64,000 nt of DNA from Brachionus manjavacas (lineage: Eukaryota; Rotifera; Eurotatoria; Ploima; Brachionidae), in the NCBI GenBank assembly GCA_019054805.1, contig JAHQIY010000007.1, forward strand, positions 67,501 to 131,500, given 5' to 3'. The notes under the pieces are model-generated. The model made no database searches. It was not told where the DNA came from and was given only the letters and a program-made list of their open reading frames with translations. Below are positions 52,201 through 62,430 of the stretch, piece by piece (positions within the stretch are counted from its first letter, which is position 1; each line of letters starts with the position of its first letter). The position numbers were made by a program, and so were the translations under genes.

Positions 52201-54337
52201 AATAAGCTTAGATCAAATAAGCAATATCGAAAAAGGCTTCTACGAATTTTTTTCTATGAGTTGTCAATGTAATGGTTATTTTAATGAAGTGATCTTTCCT
52301 CGAATAATTAAATTTAATTTATATATTGAGTCATGAACAAAATAAATAGAATCTTATCGTTTAAAAATAAATCAGTTTTTCTATCTTAAATATAATTCAG
52401 GAGCACAACCTCCCTAGGCTTATTAAAGCGGCGAAAAAACATTCTTTTCACCCTGCTAGACAAAAATGTTTAAGACCTGGCAATAGAAATCATTGGGAAG
52501 AATTACTGATTAGATTAAGAACAAAAATTAAAAGTGAAGATCCAGTAATTAATTTATTAAAGCTTTATAATTCTAGCAAATCACTAGATATACTAAATAT
52601 TTTATCATTTCTTTGAATTTGTTTAAAAAATTTTTTTCGAAATCTTGATTTTTTATTTTGAAGTTATTATTATAAAATGATTTCAATTTGATTCATTTAA
52701 TTTTTTTATTTTTATCTTGATTATTTCTCGGCTAAAGTTAAACATGGTTTTTTAAAAAAAGGTTATGGATTTTACTTTATTTAAAAAGCATAGAAAAATA
52801 GATATCTTAATCTTTCTTAATAAATCAATCTGAATGTTTTTTTAAAATTTTTTTTAAAGCCAGAGAATAAAAATTTGACTCTTTAAAGTTTAATAAAAAT
52901 ACTAAGAGCTGAAATGATGTAGCCTAATAACCTACATCCACACAGGTACCTCTGTGTCACAACTATATTTACTACCACTACTCCTACTACTACTAAGAAA
53001 ATTTTATTCTTTTTTTATTATTATTTAGAAAATTTGTTTTATTTTATTTTCTAAATTTTGTAATTTAATTAAAGATTCGTTTATGGCTTAAACGAAGAAA
53101 CGATGATAATTTTAAAATTTCATTATCACAAATTTTTCTTCAATCTTCCTCATCATCATATTTCAATGATATAAATAATAATCTTAATGGAAAAATTAGA
53201 AAAAAATTGAGTCTGGAAGACGAATTGTGTGAACTTTTACATGAAAATAGCCAACTCAAAAATTTTTTAAAAGAAGTAGTTAAATTTTGATTTGATTTTT
53301 TTAAAATATATTTAAAAAAATTATCATAGAAAGAAGATATAATAAAACTTTTGCAAGAAAAAATACGAGCCACTAAACAAAATTTTTCTCTACTGTATCA
53401 AGAGAATTTTAATGAGGAAAAAAAAACGGAAAATCTTGACACAAATGCACATCAAAACGAAGAGTCAGCAGTTTATTTTAGTCCTTCATTGGATCAGAAC
53501 CAAACTATTCAAACATACAATCCAATTCTAAATCCCTTAGATACAGGCTATGAAGTAAATTCTACTACTAGTACTGCGACAACTACAAGTAATTAAAATT
53601 TGAATTACATGTCTTTGAAAAAATTAAAATATTATTTTTCAGCCGAAACATTTAAGACTAATGATACAAGTTCTAAAGTTTCGAAAAACTTAGTCTTAAA
53701 TCTATTATCTCCGAATACTGAGAAACTAAGAAATGATTTGGATGAAGTTGAAGAACTAACAACTAGAGTACGCGATTCAATTTCATTGGACTTATCAAAT
53801 ACCAGAAGATATTCTCCACTTCTTTACGAATACTATAGAAAACAAATTGAATTAGCAAAATCTATTCAATGCACTTATAATATACAATGCAATACACTGT
53901 TCGATGCTATGACCCTAATGAGAAAATGCCTAAAAGATTACTGCAAGACAGTTCACAACCCTGAATATTTGGCAATAGATGAAATAGGTCAGCCCAATCC
54001 AAATCAATATACATATAATGATTTTTTAGCTAAAAATAATCACAACTTTGTAAATCAGTCTACTTATAAGACAGACTCGAAGACTAACACTCAAGAATAT
54101 AATGTTTATAGCTCAATTAATAATTTGAAAAAATCATGCTTTATAATAGGCAATTCATTTGATGATCAAACAAAACAGAGTAATTCTAAACAAGTTATTG
54201 AAGTTAACACAGCAGGAACTGAAACTAGCCAATCTACAGGAGCTTCTTCTTCAACATTGGTTACTTCTTTACCTAATGATATCAAAAATACTGAGAAAAC
54301 GAACACAACTAAAGATAATAAACAAACATATGTATAA
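49064..54337 (+). CDS. GABA-B/GPR156-like class C G-protein-coupled receptor (six exons, 698 aa)
   Basis: Predicted join: 49064-49212, 50742-50877, 50928-51584, 53075-53275, 53330-53588, 53643-54337 (2,097 nt, divisible by three). Every intron is GT-AG. The protein is a seven-helix receptor of the GABA-B branch: TM1 ~21-42 followed by NIKNRNF, IKMSSPN (intracellular loop 1 signature), TM3 with AKAWRIYKIF, NKKIVIKDIRL before TM4, VWQFSD after TM4, a long second extracellular loop with FECNSNLNEVW, NVPSMNDSKY before TM6, and DWPDVVQAFF leading into TM7 and LLFIPK. C94 and C219 can make the conserved loop disulfide. A coiled coil follows (~359-410). There is no Venus-flytrap ectodomain, as in vertebrate GPR156. 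It should act at the plasma membrane through G proteins; its ligand is unknown. AATAAA is at 54381. Confidence 0.9.
50167..50629. mobile_element. Palindromic (fold-back) mariner-like MITE in GPCR intron 1
   Basis: The two arms of about 210 bp (50167-50375 and 50420-50629) are nearly perfect reverse complements around a ~45-bp loop. The ends read CCGTAA(W)(Y)TCGTGT and are flanked by TA on both sides (50165-50166 and 50630-50631), the target of Tc1/mariner transposases. Two 'proteins' that start (F/Y)TTLRVKPKSNLF are only the two arms read on opposite strands. The very few differences between arms indicate a young insertion or ongoing arm correction. Confidence 0.88.
50742..50877 (+). CDS. GPCR exon 2 (first intracellular loop, TM2)
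   Basis: 136 nt between acceptor ttttatag and donor gtaatc. It encodes LIKMSSPNINN, the class C loop 1 signature just before TM2, through ISNETIANTMCQ. Two N-glycosylation motifs (NIS with NET) are in the first extracellular loop. The exon-exon codon reading MCQ|LNTW keeps the conserved TM3-entry cysteine (C94). Confidence 0.88.
50928..51584 (+). CDS. GPCR exon 3 (TM3 to TM7)
   Basis: 657 nt, 219 codons, acceptor ctttcag, donor gtaatt after CLLFIPK. It carries TM3 (98-116), TM4 (~139-158), TM5 (226-247), TM6 (263-283) and TM7 (290-312). The second extracellular loop (159-224) is about 65 residues, longer than in typical GABA-B subunits, and Ser/Asn-rich (ESPNSENSAIRNLSHQTN). The open frame runs on for 12 codons past the donor to a TAA at 51621, so intron retention would give a tail-less receptor. 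Confidence 0.92.
51907..52190. repeat. Unassigned GC-richer repeat in GPCR intron 3
   Basis: It begins 'agtgctggatacggtcaaga' with ccgtccaactcacgg, and ends with 'gaccgccaaaaagctgccca' then gcgggcacggcc. The first word matches the reverse complement of 6165-6180 inside the hAT MITE (gtgttggatacggtcaa), so both derive from one repeat family. The core is AT-rich (52010-52110). It is likely a MITE, but its termini and TSD could not be fixed. Confidence 0.5.
52401..52544 (+). CDS. Possible in-frame cassette exon of the GPCR
   Basis: Inside intron 3 a 144-nt segment (exactly 48 codons) sits between an acceptor ataattcag and a donor gtaatt, the same donor word used by exons 3 and 5. It is open in the phase needed on both sides (0/0): EHNLPRLIKAAKKHSF, ARQKCLRPGNRNHWEELLI, RTKIKSEDP. 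If included it would insert a basic segment directly after TM7. If the donor is ignored the frame continues 24 codons to TGA, giving an alternative C-terminus. The sequence is GC-richer than the intron around it, which suggests selection. No RNA evidence is available. Confidence 0.5.
53075..53275 (+). CDS. GPCR exon 4 (juxtamembrane tail and start of coiled coil)
   Basis: 201 nt, phase 0 at both ends, acceptor aattaaag, donor gtagtt. It encodes IRLWLKRRND directly after TM7 and then a heptad-like LSLEDELCELLHENSQLKNF. The intron that follows is only 54 bp (53276-53329). Confidence 0.82.
53330..53588 (+). CDS. GPCR exon 5 (coiled coil continued, polar tail)
   Basis: 259 nt, acceptor ttatcatag, donor gtaatt (acaa|gtaatt). 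KEDIIKLLQEKIRATKQNF extends the heptad pattern of exon 4. The coiled coil is the feature by which GABA-B subunits pair. A Thr/Ser/Asn-rich stretch follows. Reading through the donor meets TAA after two codons, so retention gives an early stop. Confidence 0.8.
53643..54337 (+). CDS. GPCR exon 6 (long cytoplasmic tail, last exon)
   Basis: 695 nt, acceptor ttatttttcag, restoring the frame (a|cc Thr, then ETFKTND). It encodes ~230 residues with no named domain: a helical stretch LRNDLDEVEELTTRV, a Cys-containing segment (SIQCTYNIQCNTLF, MRKCLKDYCKTV), then a Ser/Thr/Asn-rich end that offers many possible phosphorylation sites. It ends with TAA at 54335-54337. Confidence 0.82.
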
Positions 54338-54380
54338 TTTTTTTTTGCGCGACCGATCCTATCTGTTTTATAATTTTATC

Positions 54381-54386
54381 AATAAA
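54381..54386 (+). promoter_or_regulatory. Polyadenylation signal of the GPCR gene
   Basis: AATAAA 44 bp after the stop codon, in T-rich 3' sequence. It is the first canonical signal downstream of exon 6. Confidence 0.6.
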
Positions 54387-54389
54387 ATA

Positions 54390-55199
54390 ACCTTATTAAA
54401 GTTGAATTAACTTTTTTTTCGTTTTATATTTCCAAAAATTTTGAATTACTGTGAATATTAAATCATAATTTAATTTTTTATTTCAGAAAAATAAAAATAA
54501 AGAAAGTAAATTTTATAGAGAAAAATTTATTAACTTTGTTCAAAAATAAATTAATTCTTAATATTGTTAGCATAAAGTTTTGTGTTAATTTTTCTTAGGA
54601 ATTAAAAATTTTTATATTACTTCAGATTGAGAATCTGGTAAACTAAATTTTTTTTAGGATATATAATTTAAATTTCTAGGATATAAATTACTTATTTACG
54701 AAGCAATTTAAAAGGTATATGGAAAAATCATAAAAATAGTGTCTAGCTTCAAAAAAAATACTGTTAAATATTATTCAATTTAAAATAAACTGTATGAATG
54801 CTTTTTGAGTAGTTTTTATTCGAAAATAGAGTCTTTTATTAATAAACAATAAGTTTTAAATGATCTCTTTTTGATATATATAATTTCATGTGGTAAGCAA
54901 GTAAAATAATAATAAATGTAAAACATGAAGTTTAAGCTACACAAATAAAGTAAAGAAATATTCCTAAAAAATTTCAAAGCAAAAGTTTTATGTAAAAATC
55001 TAAAATTTTATTTCCTTCAAAATTCAACTATATATCCTACAAACATTTTATTTGAAATAAAACAAAACTTTTTCAAAAAATTTAAAGTGAATTAAATAAT
55101 TAAAGATTAATAAATAAAAATAATATAAATAAGGAAGAAAATGAAAATAAACTAAATTTTGTATTTGTTTTCATTGATGATTATATATTAAAAATAATT
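54390..55199. other. AT-rich spacer, no gene recognised
   Basis: No frame, transposon motif or RNA gene recognised in this low-complexity stretch. Confidence 0.4.
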
Positions 55200-55620
55200 A
55201 TAAGCTACGACAAGTAAGCTTGCGGAGGCGGTCTTCTAGGAGATCGCCTATGGTAGCACATTACGCAATATAAGGAAAATTACAGAAATAAGAGAAACTG
55301 ATTATGTAGTCTAATAGACATAATTGGTTACTTTGATATACAATACAATATACTAATAATAAGTCAAAAAATTAGACGAAACTGAGAGGGGGTATATAAT
55401 ATTTAAAAAGAAATATAAATAAAATTATCATGTGGTAAAAACTTGGTGACTGGTTTTAAAAGCATCGTAGCGATTCTTGAATTCATTGACTGGGTCTGTG
55501 GTTGTGACCGCAGAAGGCAGGGTATTCCACTGATTGACAACCCTGTTTGTAAAGGAGTTAGTCCTCTGCGAACATTTGGTTGTGGCTTGGCCGGATAGTC
55601 CGGAAGTTTTTATGTAAATC
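55200..55620 (-). mobile_element. CR1-like LINE (family C-related), 3'-end fragment, antisense
   Basis: On the minus strand 55610-55440 reads GLSGQATTKCSQRTNSFTNR, VVNQWNTLPSAVTTTDPVNE, then FKNRYDAFKTSHQ. This is the terminal motif of CR1-like RT proteins (R-NFF-NRVV--WN-LP---V-A-SVN-FK--LD). A GC-richer 3' untranslated part follows to about 55205 (cctaggcgatctcctagaag-like words). The fragment is 5'-truncated and lies tail-first against the next LINE. Confidence 0.72.
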
Positions 55621-55689
55621 CAACTTTAATATGTAATAAATGGGATGAGTTTAATTCGTTGTTGGTGAGCTGAAGGTTTCCATATTTTG

Positions 55690-57830
55690 TAGCGCTTACG
55701 GAGACATAGTTTAATGAAAAATCAATAAGTCATTTACAGAATTACACATTGTATCGTCATGATAGAAATGATCCTGACTTGCAAACAAGGGATGGAGTTG
55801 CTATTTATGTCAGAAATGATGTGACGTCTTATGAAGTTAGTTGCCTTTCAAATAAATCAGAACAAGTTTGGTGTCGGGTACATTCAGGTAAATCTAAACT
55901 ACTCGTAGGTTGTGTATATCGTCCACCAATAAGACAATATCGGAGATCAGAAAAGATTTTAGCTCAGTGGACTGGTATGATCTACTGAACGAAAAAAATG
56001 TTGATAAATATTGTGAGCTGTTTAAAAACAAATACAATGAGATAATACTAAAGAGCATACCTGAGAAGAGAGTGTTGGTAGACCCCGTGAATAAAAAACC
56101 AGAATGGTCTAACTCAGATGCTAAGTAAGCCTGTCAACTCAAGTTCAGTACTTATGCCAAATACAGAGGAGCATCTAAAACAAACAAACAAGAGCTGAAA
56201 TCGAAATTCAACAAGCAGGCTACGAAAGTTAAAGCCTTAATTAAGTCAGCTCATAAACTCTATGAAAAATCAATAGTTGATAAGTGTAAATTAAATCCAG
56301 AGCTGTTATTTTCTTATGTTAATAGCAAAAAAAACGTCAAATGTAAAATCAGATCATTGTATGATAAGTTTGTAAATCAATTGGTAAAAGGCAATTATAT
56401 CGCTAGATGTCTAAATAATCATTTTTTAACTCATTTAAAGCAGATGATATCAAAAATATGGAGCCAGAGTTCCCTTTGAGAGCCAAAATGGACTGTTAAT
56501 TAAATCCGGAGATTTTCTTCAGTCCAAGATCTATTAAAAAGAAGCTTGATAAACTTGACAAAAACAAATCAATAGCTCCTGATGGGATTCGTCCATTGGT
56601 GCTTAGAAAGTGCAGTGATGAACTATGTCGACCGTTGTCATTATTATTCAAAATATCTATGAGACTTAAGTTAAGTGGTTGTATTTTTAGATTTCTCAAA
56701 AGCGTTTGACCGCGTTTCACATAAGCTTTAAAAAATTTAACTAAAGAGTTAAAGGTTAACTGGTAAGCTTTTGGAATGGCTCGAAAACTTTCCACACGTT
56801 AGAAAGTAGAGAGTAGTAATTGGTCAGTACGAATCTGAATGGGTTGATGTTCTAATTGAGGTCCCACAGGGTTCATTTCTTGGTCCGCTACTATTCTTGA
56901 TCTTCATGAATGATTTCCCGGAAGTAATAAGTCAATTTTGTAAGCTGCTTGTTGATGACAGCAAATTGATCAGTGTCATTAGAAATACTAGAGATCAAAT
57001 GCTTATACAAGAGGACATTTACAAGATGATTGAGTGGTCGAAGCGCTGGAGAATGGAGTTCAATGAGTACAAATGTAAAGTAATGCATATTGGCGACTCG
57101 AATTTTGGTAAAAAAGGAATATCAATGGTAAATGCGAAAGATATCAAAGTTGAATTAGTTTAAACTGCTACTGAGCGCGACCTTGGTGTAATGGTGAACA
57201 ACAAACTCAAATGGAATGATCAAATTGAAAGCTGAGTTATAAAAGCTAATAACATGCTAAGGATGCTCAATAGAACATTTAAGTATTGGGATGTTCAATC
57301 ATTTTTGCAACTTTACAAAACATATGTTAGACCCCATCTTGAAAACTGTGAATCTGCTTGGAATCCTTATTTAAAAAAGGAAATATTTCGACTAAAACAA
57401 GTACAAAGACGAGCAACGAAACTTGTTCCCCAGATAAGAAGCTTGAATTATGAGTCAAGGTTAGCTAATCTGGTATTAGAAACTCTAAAAGGAAGGCGAT
57501 CTAGTCTGGGAAAAAGAAAGGCGACAGCGTGGAGATCTAATACAATTTTATAAAATTCAAAAGAAATTCAATCAAGTCAATTGGTATTATGATGCAGAGT
57601 TAAGTGCTTCAGTGAATAATGATGGTCCAAGTGGAGTTGTTAGTCGAGCTAAGCATCGAATTCGCTCGCAGCTCACAAAATGTGAAGTAAGTCGAAACTT
57701 CCTATCTAATAGAAAAGTTAATAAATGGAATGCGTTACCAACGTCGGTTGAAAAAGCAATTTGTGTAACAGGAGCAATAAAGAAGATTAACCAGATCAAA
57801 TTAAAAGAATTAAAAGTCTAATATAGTGGG
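55690..57830 (+). mobile_element. CR1-like non-LTR retrotransposon, family C, truncated
   Basis: It carries endonuclease and RT remnants followed by the complete-looking C-terminal end. 5'-truncated, with internal deletions. It is the reference copy for the smaller pieces at 59050-59720 and 63375-63581. Confidence 0.83.
55749..57821 (+). pseudogene. CR1-like endonuclease-reverse transcriptase, broken
   Basis: Endonuclease: RDGVAIYVRNDV, EQVWCRVHSGKSKLLVGCVY (55790-55925). The rest of the endonuclease is deleted. Then YCELFKNKYNEIILKSIPEK, a Lys-rich linker, RT: IAPDGIRPLVLRKC (56575), a deletion, FLDFSKAFDRVSH (56685), EVPQGSFLGPLLFLIFMNDF (56860), LLVDDSKLISVI (catalytic box, FADD altered to LVDD), RDLGVMVNNKLKWN, LYKTYVRPHLENCESAWNPY, QRRATKLVPQIRSLNYESRL, then after a frameshift FYKIQKKFNQVNWYY and SNRKVNKWNALPTSV. 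Domain order is as in CR1-type LINEs. Stops, frameshifts and the RT deletion rule out activity. Confidence 0.82.
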
Positions 57831-59049
57831 ACTAAGTAAGTCGTTCTGCTTTAGTAAAACAAAATCGACCGTACAACTTATTGACTATACTCACTATACT
57901 AAAGAGAAGTGATAATGTTCAAGATGATTCTGTAAATATTAAGTAACTTGTAATTTTTTTTTCTTGCATGACAAACACGAAAATATTCGCCCATAAAAGC
58001 TATAATTTATCATTTGATTAAAAGACTTTAAAAAGATAGTATTTTTTCTAAAATCAATAAAATTAAAATTTGGTTTATTAATTTAATTAAAACCTAATAC
58101 AAATATAAATTGATGAAACAGATACAAAAGAATCAAATTGAGTTTAATTTTTAATCTTAAAATATTAATTACTTGTATTTAATAATTGAAAAAATTGTTT
58201 CCTAATCTCCATCAATTTTCAAAAATTAATCTTTGAATATCAATACATTAATTTGCAAATTTGGAATCGATAAATATGCTAAAGATTTTAATAAACAATT
58301 CCTGCTTTAACTTGTTTTTGGATTAGAAAGATAATAGAATGAAACGACGATACGGTTTTTCAAGTCGTCATACAAAATAAAACCCAGGATTAGATCCTGC
58401 TTAGATGACTTCGACAATTCTTATCAATTTAATTAAATGATTTGTGTTTAGAACTGCGTTTTTCTTTCCTTTTGGACATTAGCCTGAATCTATTTTGCGT
58501 GTTTGAATAAATTATAATAAATTTCAAAAAAGTCTTATGCGTCAGTTTACGTACAAAAATTTTCATATGAACCTACAACTCACTTGAATACAAAAAAAAA
58601 AAAAAAACAAGCTAGATTAGGATCATGCGAATTACGGTTAAGTATATACATTTAATTTAGATCATGTGCTGGGTAAAAAAACATTGTGATGTACAATTTT
58701 TAAAGATATCCCTTTGAAAACTAAATGAAGACAAATCCAAACGCTAAATTTTTTCCAAATAGATTTTTGCGGAATTTTCTTCTTACTACTAAATTAAAAT
58801 ACCTGCGAATATGTTTAAATAAAACAATTCAATCTTCAATTCTAGTAAAAATATTTTTTTTATTTAAACTGATGATGCTTTCCAGATCAGTCGAAAAGAA
58901 TGAAAGAATAAGAAAAAAATTTGCAAAAATGGGATCATGATGAATCATCTTAAAAGAATTAATCGTTTATTTTTTAACATGTACTTGTAACGATTGGTTT
59001 AAAGATAATAAATGTATTCAAGAAAAGGAGTAGGTGCAAGAATGAAAAA
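57831..59049. other. AT-rich spacer, nothing firm
   Basis: Includes the short 3' untranslated end of the preceding LINE (to about 57930) and an A-run at 58590-58605. A 71-codon frame at 58725-58940 is Lys/Phe/Leu-rich, unrecognised, and not claimed as a gene. Confidence 0.4.
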
Positions 59050-59720
59050 ATGCAAGTTCGATTTAGTTTCTATAAATTTATCAATATTTATCAATCATGT
59101 ACATCTAATCTTCTGGAAACTTTATATTTCATCTCAATGGGTCTAGACAAAAGTATTCCTGTCGATGTAATTCTGCTAGATTATACGAAAGCATTTAAAA
59201 ATGTACCGCGCAGCCTTATATCTAAATTGAAAGCGTATGGCTTTGATGGTCTGAAACTAATTAGATTGAAGCTTACTTGAAAAAAAGTTAAATGAGCTTT
59301 AATCCTATGAAATGTTAAAATGAATGTTAAAAAGATTTAACGCAGAGCTACGAAATTTGTTTCTTCAATTAGAAACAAACCGCATGAATACAGATTGAAG
59401 GCTTTAAACATTCAAAATCTGGTGGAAAGAAAAAAAAGAAGTAATCCTATTCAATTATTATAAGTTCATGAATGGAATAGAATTGGTTGAAAAGAGCAGT
59501 AATTTTAATGTCATAAAAATCCAAGGAAGATGTCACTGTTAAGATATCGCAAAGGAATTTCGAGGCTCTAACATAAAGATAATTTTTTTTCAACAGAACC
59601 GCTAACATATGGAACTCGCAGCCAAATCAATTTGCTTCTCAAAAAAAATAAAACAGCATTAATCAGACAACCAAACAAAGATATCGAAACTAAACCAAAA
59701 GCCATATTCTTTAGTGCTAT
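59050..59720 (+). pseudogene. CR1-like RT remnant with internal deletion
   Basis: The frame 59050-59280 reads SCTSNLLETLYFISMGLDKS, IPVDVILLDYTKAFKNVPRS, LISKLKAYGFDG, the RT block around the first catalytic aspartate (D-AKAFD-VPH, here with D to N change: KAFKNVP). The rest of the palm, including the (Y/F)ADD box, is deleted, and the sequence jumps at about 59335 to RRATKFVSSIRNKPHEYRLK, ALNIQNLVERKKR and an end-like PLTYGTRSQINLL. It is a second CR1-like subfamily, not a copy of the 55690 element. Confidence 0.72.
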
Positions 59721-60159
59721 AAATAAAAATTGGCAATTTTGTTTAATTTCCCATTTTCATATTGAGTCAGGTGAAAAAAAAATAAAGACATTTTAAATTT
59801 TTTTCTAATTTTTATACTGACATTACGAATTATCGAATAATTTTTATTCGAAATTATTTAAAAAAATATTTTTTAGTCTTTATTTTTCTATTTTTCTCTT
59901 ATTTTATTATTGATTGATCCTCATTTATTGAGCTAAATTGTTAGTTAAAATCTGGAGCAATCGAACATAGAAAATTTTTTCATTCAATTAAGTAAACTCA
60001 GTTCATGTTAATCAAAGGCAAAATTTTATGCCCTTTCAAGCCAAATTGAGACCAAAGCCGTAGGACTTTTAGTTTTTGTTGCACAGATCTTACAAAAAAA
60101 AAAGAAAAAAAAAATTTACGGTTCACTTTTTTGGCATACAATTATCGTTCATCTATGAT
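59721..60159. other. AT-rich spacer next to a MULE
   Basis: No gene. 60010-60090 (gccctttcaagccaaattg, ccgtaggacttttagt) resembles 61635-61720 on the far side of the MULE. An A-run lies at 60095-60113. Confidence 0.4.
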
Positions 60160-61590
60160 TTTTTTTTATTCACCAAAAAATATAATTCAATAAATGAAAA
60201 TTAAATACTATTTAATTAAGAGTGATGACAACAAGGTGGTCCTATGCATAAATGAAAATCAACACGAACATGGGGATGAATTAACATCCAAATTACCCAA
60301 AAGCACCAAAGAAGCGATCATTGAATTATTTGAAAATGGAATAAGTAAACCAATTCAATTCCTCAATGGCTTAAGCAAGAAATCAAACATTGAATAGCCT
60401 ACAAAAGCCGAATTAGCGAATTTCCTTGCAGGATACAAGAAAAAAAAATATGGTGAACACAAAGTATCTTTAAGAGAATTAAAAGAAATTATAAAGACGT
60501 ATACAACTATCCCAGCTGATCAAAAACTGGACAAGATGTTTTTAAGCAATTCCAAAATTTCATGTGACGCTTCACAAGAAAAGTCGTAATTGAGAGTTTT
60601 TTTTACATCCATACGACTTTTATCTGCAACAGTTCATGTCATTCACGTCAATTTAGATGGAACTTATTAATTGATTTGGAACGGTTGCCCTGTTATAATA
60701 CTAGGTACAACAGACAGAATCAAGCATTATCACCCTTTCGGTTTGGCTTTATAAAATCATAAAAAGCATCGGATTACGAATTTATTTGCAGTAGTTTAAA
60801 ATTTGCTGAAGCCATGCGATACCTAATAAAAAGCGGGTCTAAACTAAAATGAATTTTGTTTTAAACTCTGCTTATTAAGGAAATCAGCGTAGATAATACC
60901 ACTCAATTAGACCCAATGATCAAGTATTATAATAAATAGGTAAGATAACCCTAACCCATTCATTTTTGTTCAACCGATAGAGATCCACCTGACAAAAATA
61001 CCAATGCATTTAAGATCCAAGTCGAGATAACACTTGCAGATTGGACAGCCGCAACAACTGGTCATTAAACATAAAATAAACAATAACCTAAAATTATATA
61101 TTGTCGGCAATAAAAATAATCAACAAAACGATCAAAAAATGTTGACAACTGGGTGACTGTTCACCTTAATTGTGATTGGAATAAATTCGAGTATTACAAA
61201 AAGCATGAACCTTTATTATATATCTTAGTACCCGATTAAGCCGATTTTAAGAATGGAAAAAGTTCATTTAGATGGTTGATCAAGTATAACATTTGCAAGC
61301 ACTTGATTTGTATATCAAAAATTCTAAATATTCCTGGATATGAAATACCATTAATAGCGAAAAATATTCCTATCGGCGAAAAAAGAAAAACTGGAAGACC
61401 TGCAAAGGCAAAACAAGCCTTGATAGTTCAGTAATTATTTTTGGTTGGATTTATATAATTTAAGTGATAAAAACTATTATTTTGGTTGAAATAAATATTT
61501 TTTTGGTTTAAAATAATAAATGTATTTGGTGAATAAATAATATTTTTTTGGTGAAGTATTTAATAATTATTTGGTGAAGTAGAAATTTAG
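60160..61590 (+). mobile_element. Mutator-like element, degenerate, with ttcacc-rich ends
   Basis: The boundaries are approximate. The left edge holds 'ttattcaccaaaaaatataa' (60168). The right edge holds the reverse complement several times (atttggtgaataaataat, atttttttggtgaagtattt and attatttggtgaagta at 61523-61580), so ttcaccaaa words mark both ends in opposite orientation. The interior is the MULE transposase pseudogene. No 9-bp target duplication was identified. Confidence 0.65.
60194..61433 (+). pseudogene. MULE transposase, degenerate
   Basis: N-terminal 67 open codons (MKIKYYLIKSDDNKVVLCIN...; a WRKY/FLYWCH-like H-H ending QHEHGDEL is possible but weak), then KAELANFLAGYKKKKYG, and the catalytic start VNLDGTY, LIWNGCPVIILGTTDRIKHY, HPFGLAL (first Asp; family: H-DATYK--W-G-PV---GT-D---HFHPFGLA). 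The block with the second Asp and CxxH is mostly missing. Near 61140-61433: WVTVHLNCDWNKFEYYKKHE, YNICKHLICI (SWIM-type C-H), IPLIAKNIPIGEKRKTGRPA then KAKQALIVQ, the classic MULE tail. In-frame TAAs and frameshifts make it dead. Confidence 0.82.
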
Positions 61591-62189
61591 TGCTAGAACC
61601 AAAACCTGCCTTCCGGCGCCCATCATGTTTCTGGTGCAAATTTTTGTCTTCTTTCAAGCACAATTTAGAGATAAGCTCTAGGACTTTTCCTTCAAACTGT
61701 ACAGCTTTTCAAATGCCAAATTTCCGGAATTTAGGATACATTTCGAAAGTTTCTTTTTCTTATTCTCAATATAAAATATTTAAATGAATAAACTTTCAAT
61801 ATAAAACACGGGTTACAAAAAAATTAAAATTATTTAATATAATTTGTATTTTATCTTGTTCCAATCACTAGATTTTTGTAAAATAATTGATTATTAATTT
61901 AAAAAAAACCTTTTTTAAATTAATCTAATAGAAACTAAAAATTTCAAAATATAATTAAATTTTTCAGAATCTAAATTTCCAAATTTATCTTGTAATGTCT
62001 ATAATGTTTGCCGATATAAATCCTACAACAATGTTTTTTGGACTTCAAGAAAATTTTAGTGAAGATTTTCAAATTTTTTTAGTATATATGACCATATTTG
62101 TCATTCTAATCTAAAATCATATGAAGATAAATTGGACATCAAAAAAATCTCAAAATTTATGGTTATAATTTTTTGCTCTTTGATGCTTT
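61591..62189. other. Spacer, no gene recognised
   Basis: 61590-61760 is GC-normal (a 65-codon open frame without known motifs) and partly similar to 60010-60090. The rest is AT-rich with no recognised feature. Confidence 0.35.
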
Positions 62190-62430
62190 ATTTCATGAAA
62201 CAGATTCAATTTAAATTTGACAGAGATGTCGAACAATATATGAAAGCATGTGACGTTTGAAAAAGAAATAATATGACAGTTTTAAAAGAGCATCATGACA
62301 AAACACCAGCTCTAAAAAGTAATTCGAAAAAAAATTTGTGTTCGGCCTCTTTTTCACTGAAGAAGGAATTCTTGGAGTAATCATCAAGTCCGTTTTTGTG
62401 AAATATTTAGAACTTAATTTTTAATTAATT
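62190..62430 (+). pseudogene. Ty3/Gypsy integrase fragment
   Basis: Translation gives FDRDVEQYMKACDVCKRNNM (the CxxC half of the integrase zinc finger, with C-DV-C reading as CDVC or a stop at its second Cys), then LKEHHDKTPAL, and after a frameshift LFFTEEGILGVIIKSVFVKY, like the start of the integrase catalytic core (D-FGPLP--- G--Y---). It is very short, with stops. No other pol domain is nearby. Confidence 0.6.

Noticed and set aside
58725-58940. 71-codon frame as a small gene
   Set aside because: Composition is that of the AT-rich background (Lys/Phe/Leu/Arg), no domain, no splice or polyA context.
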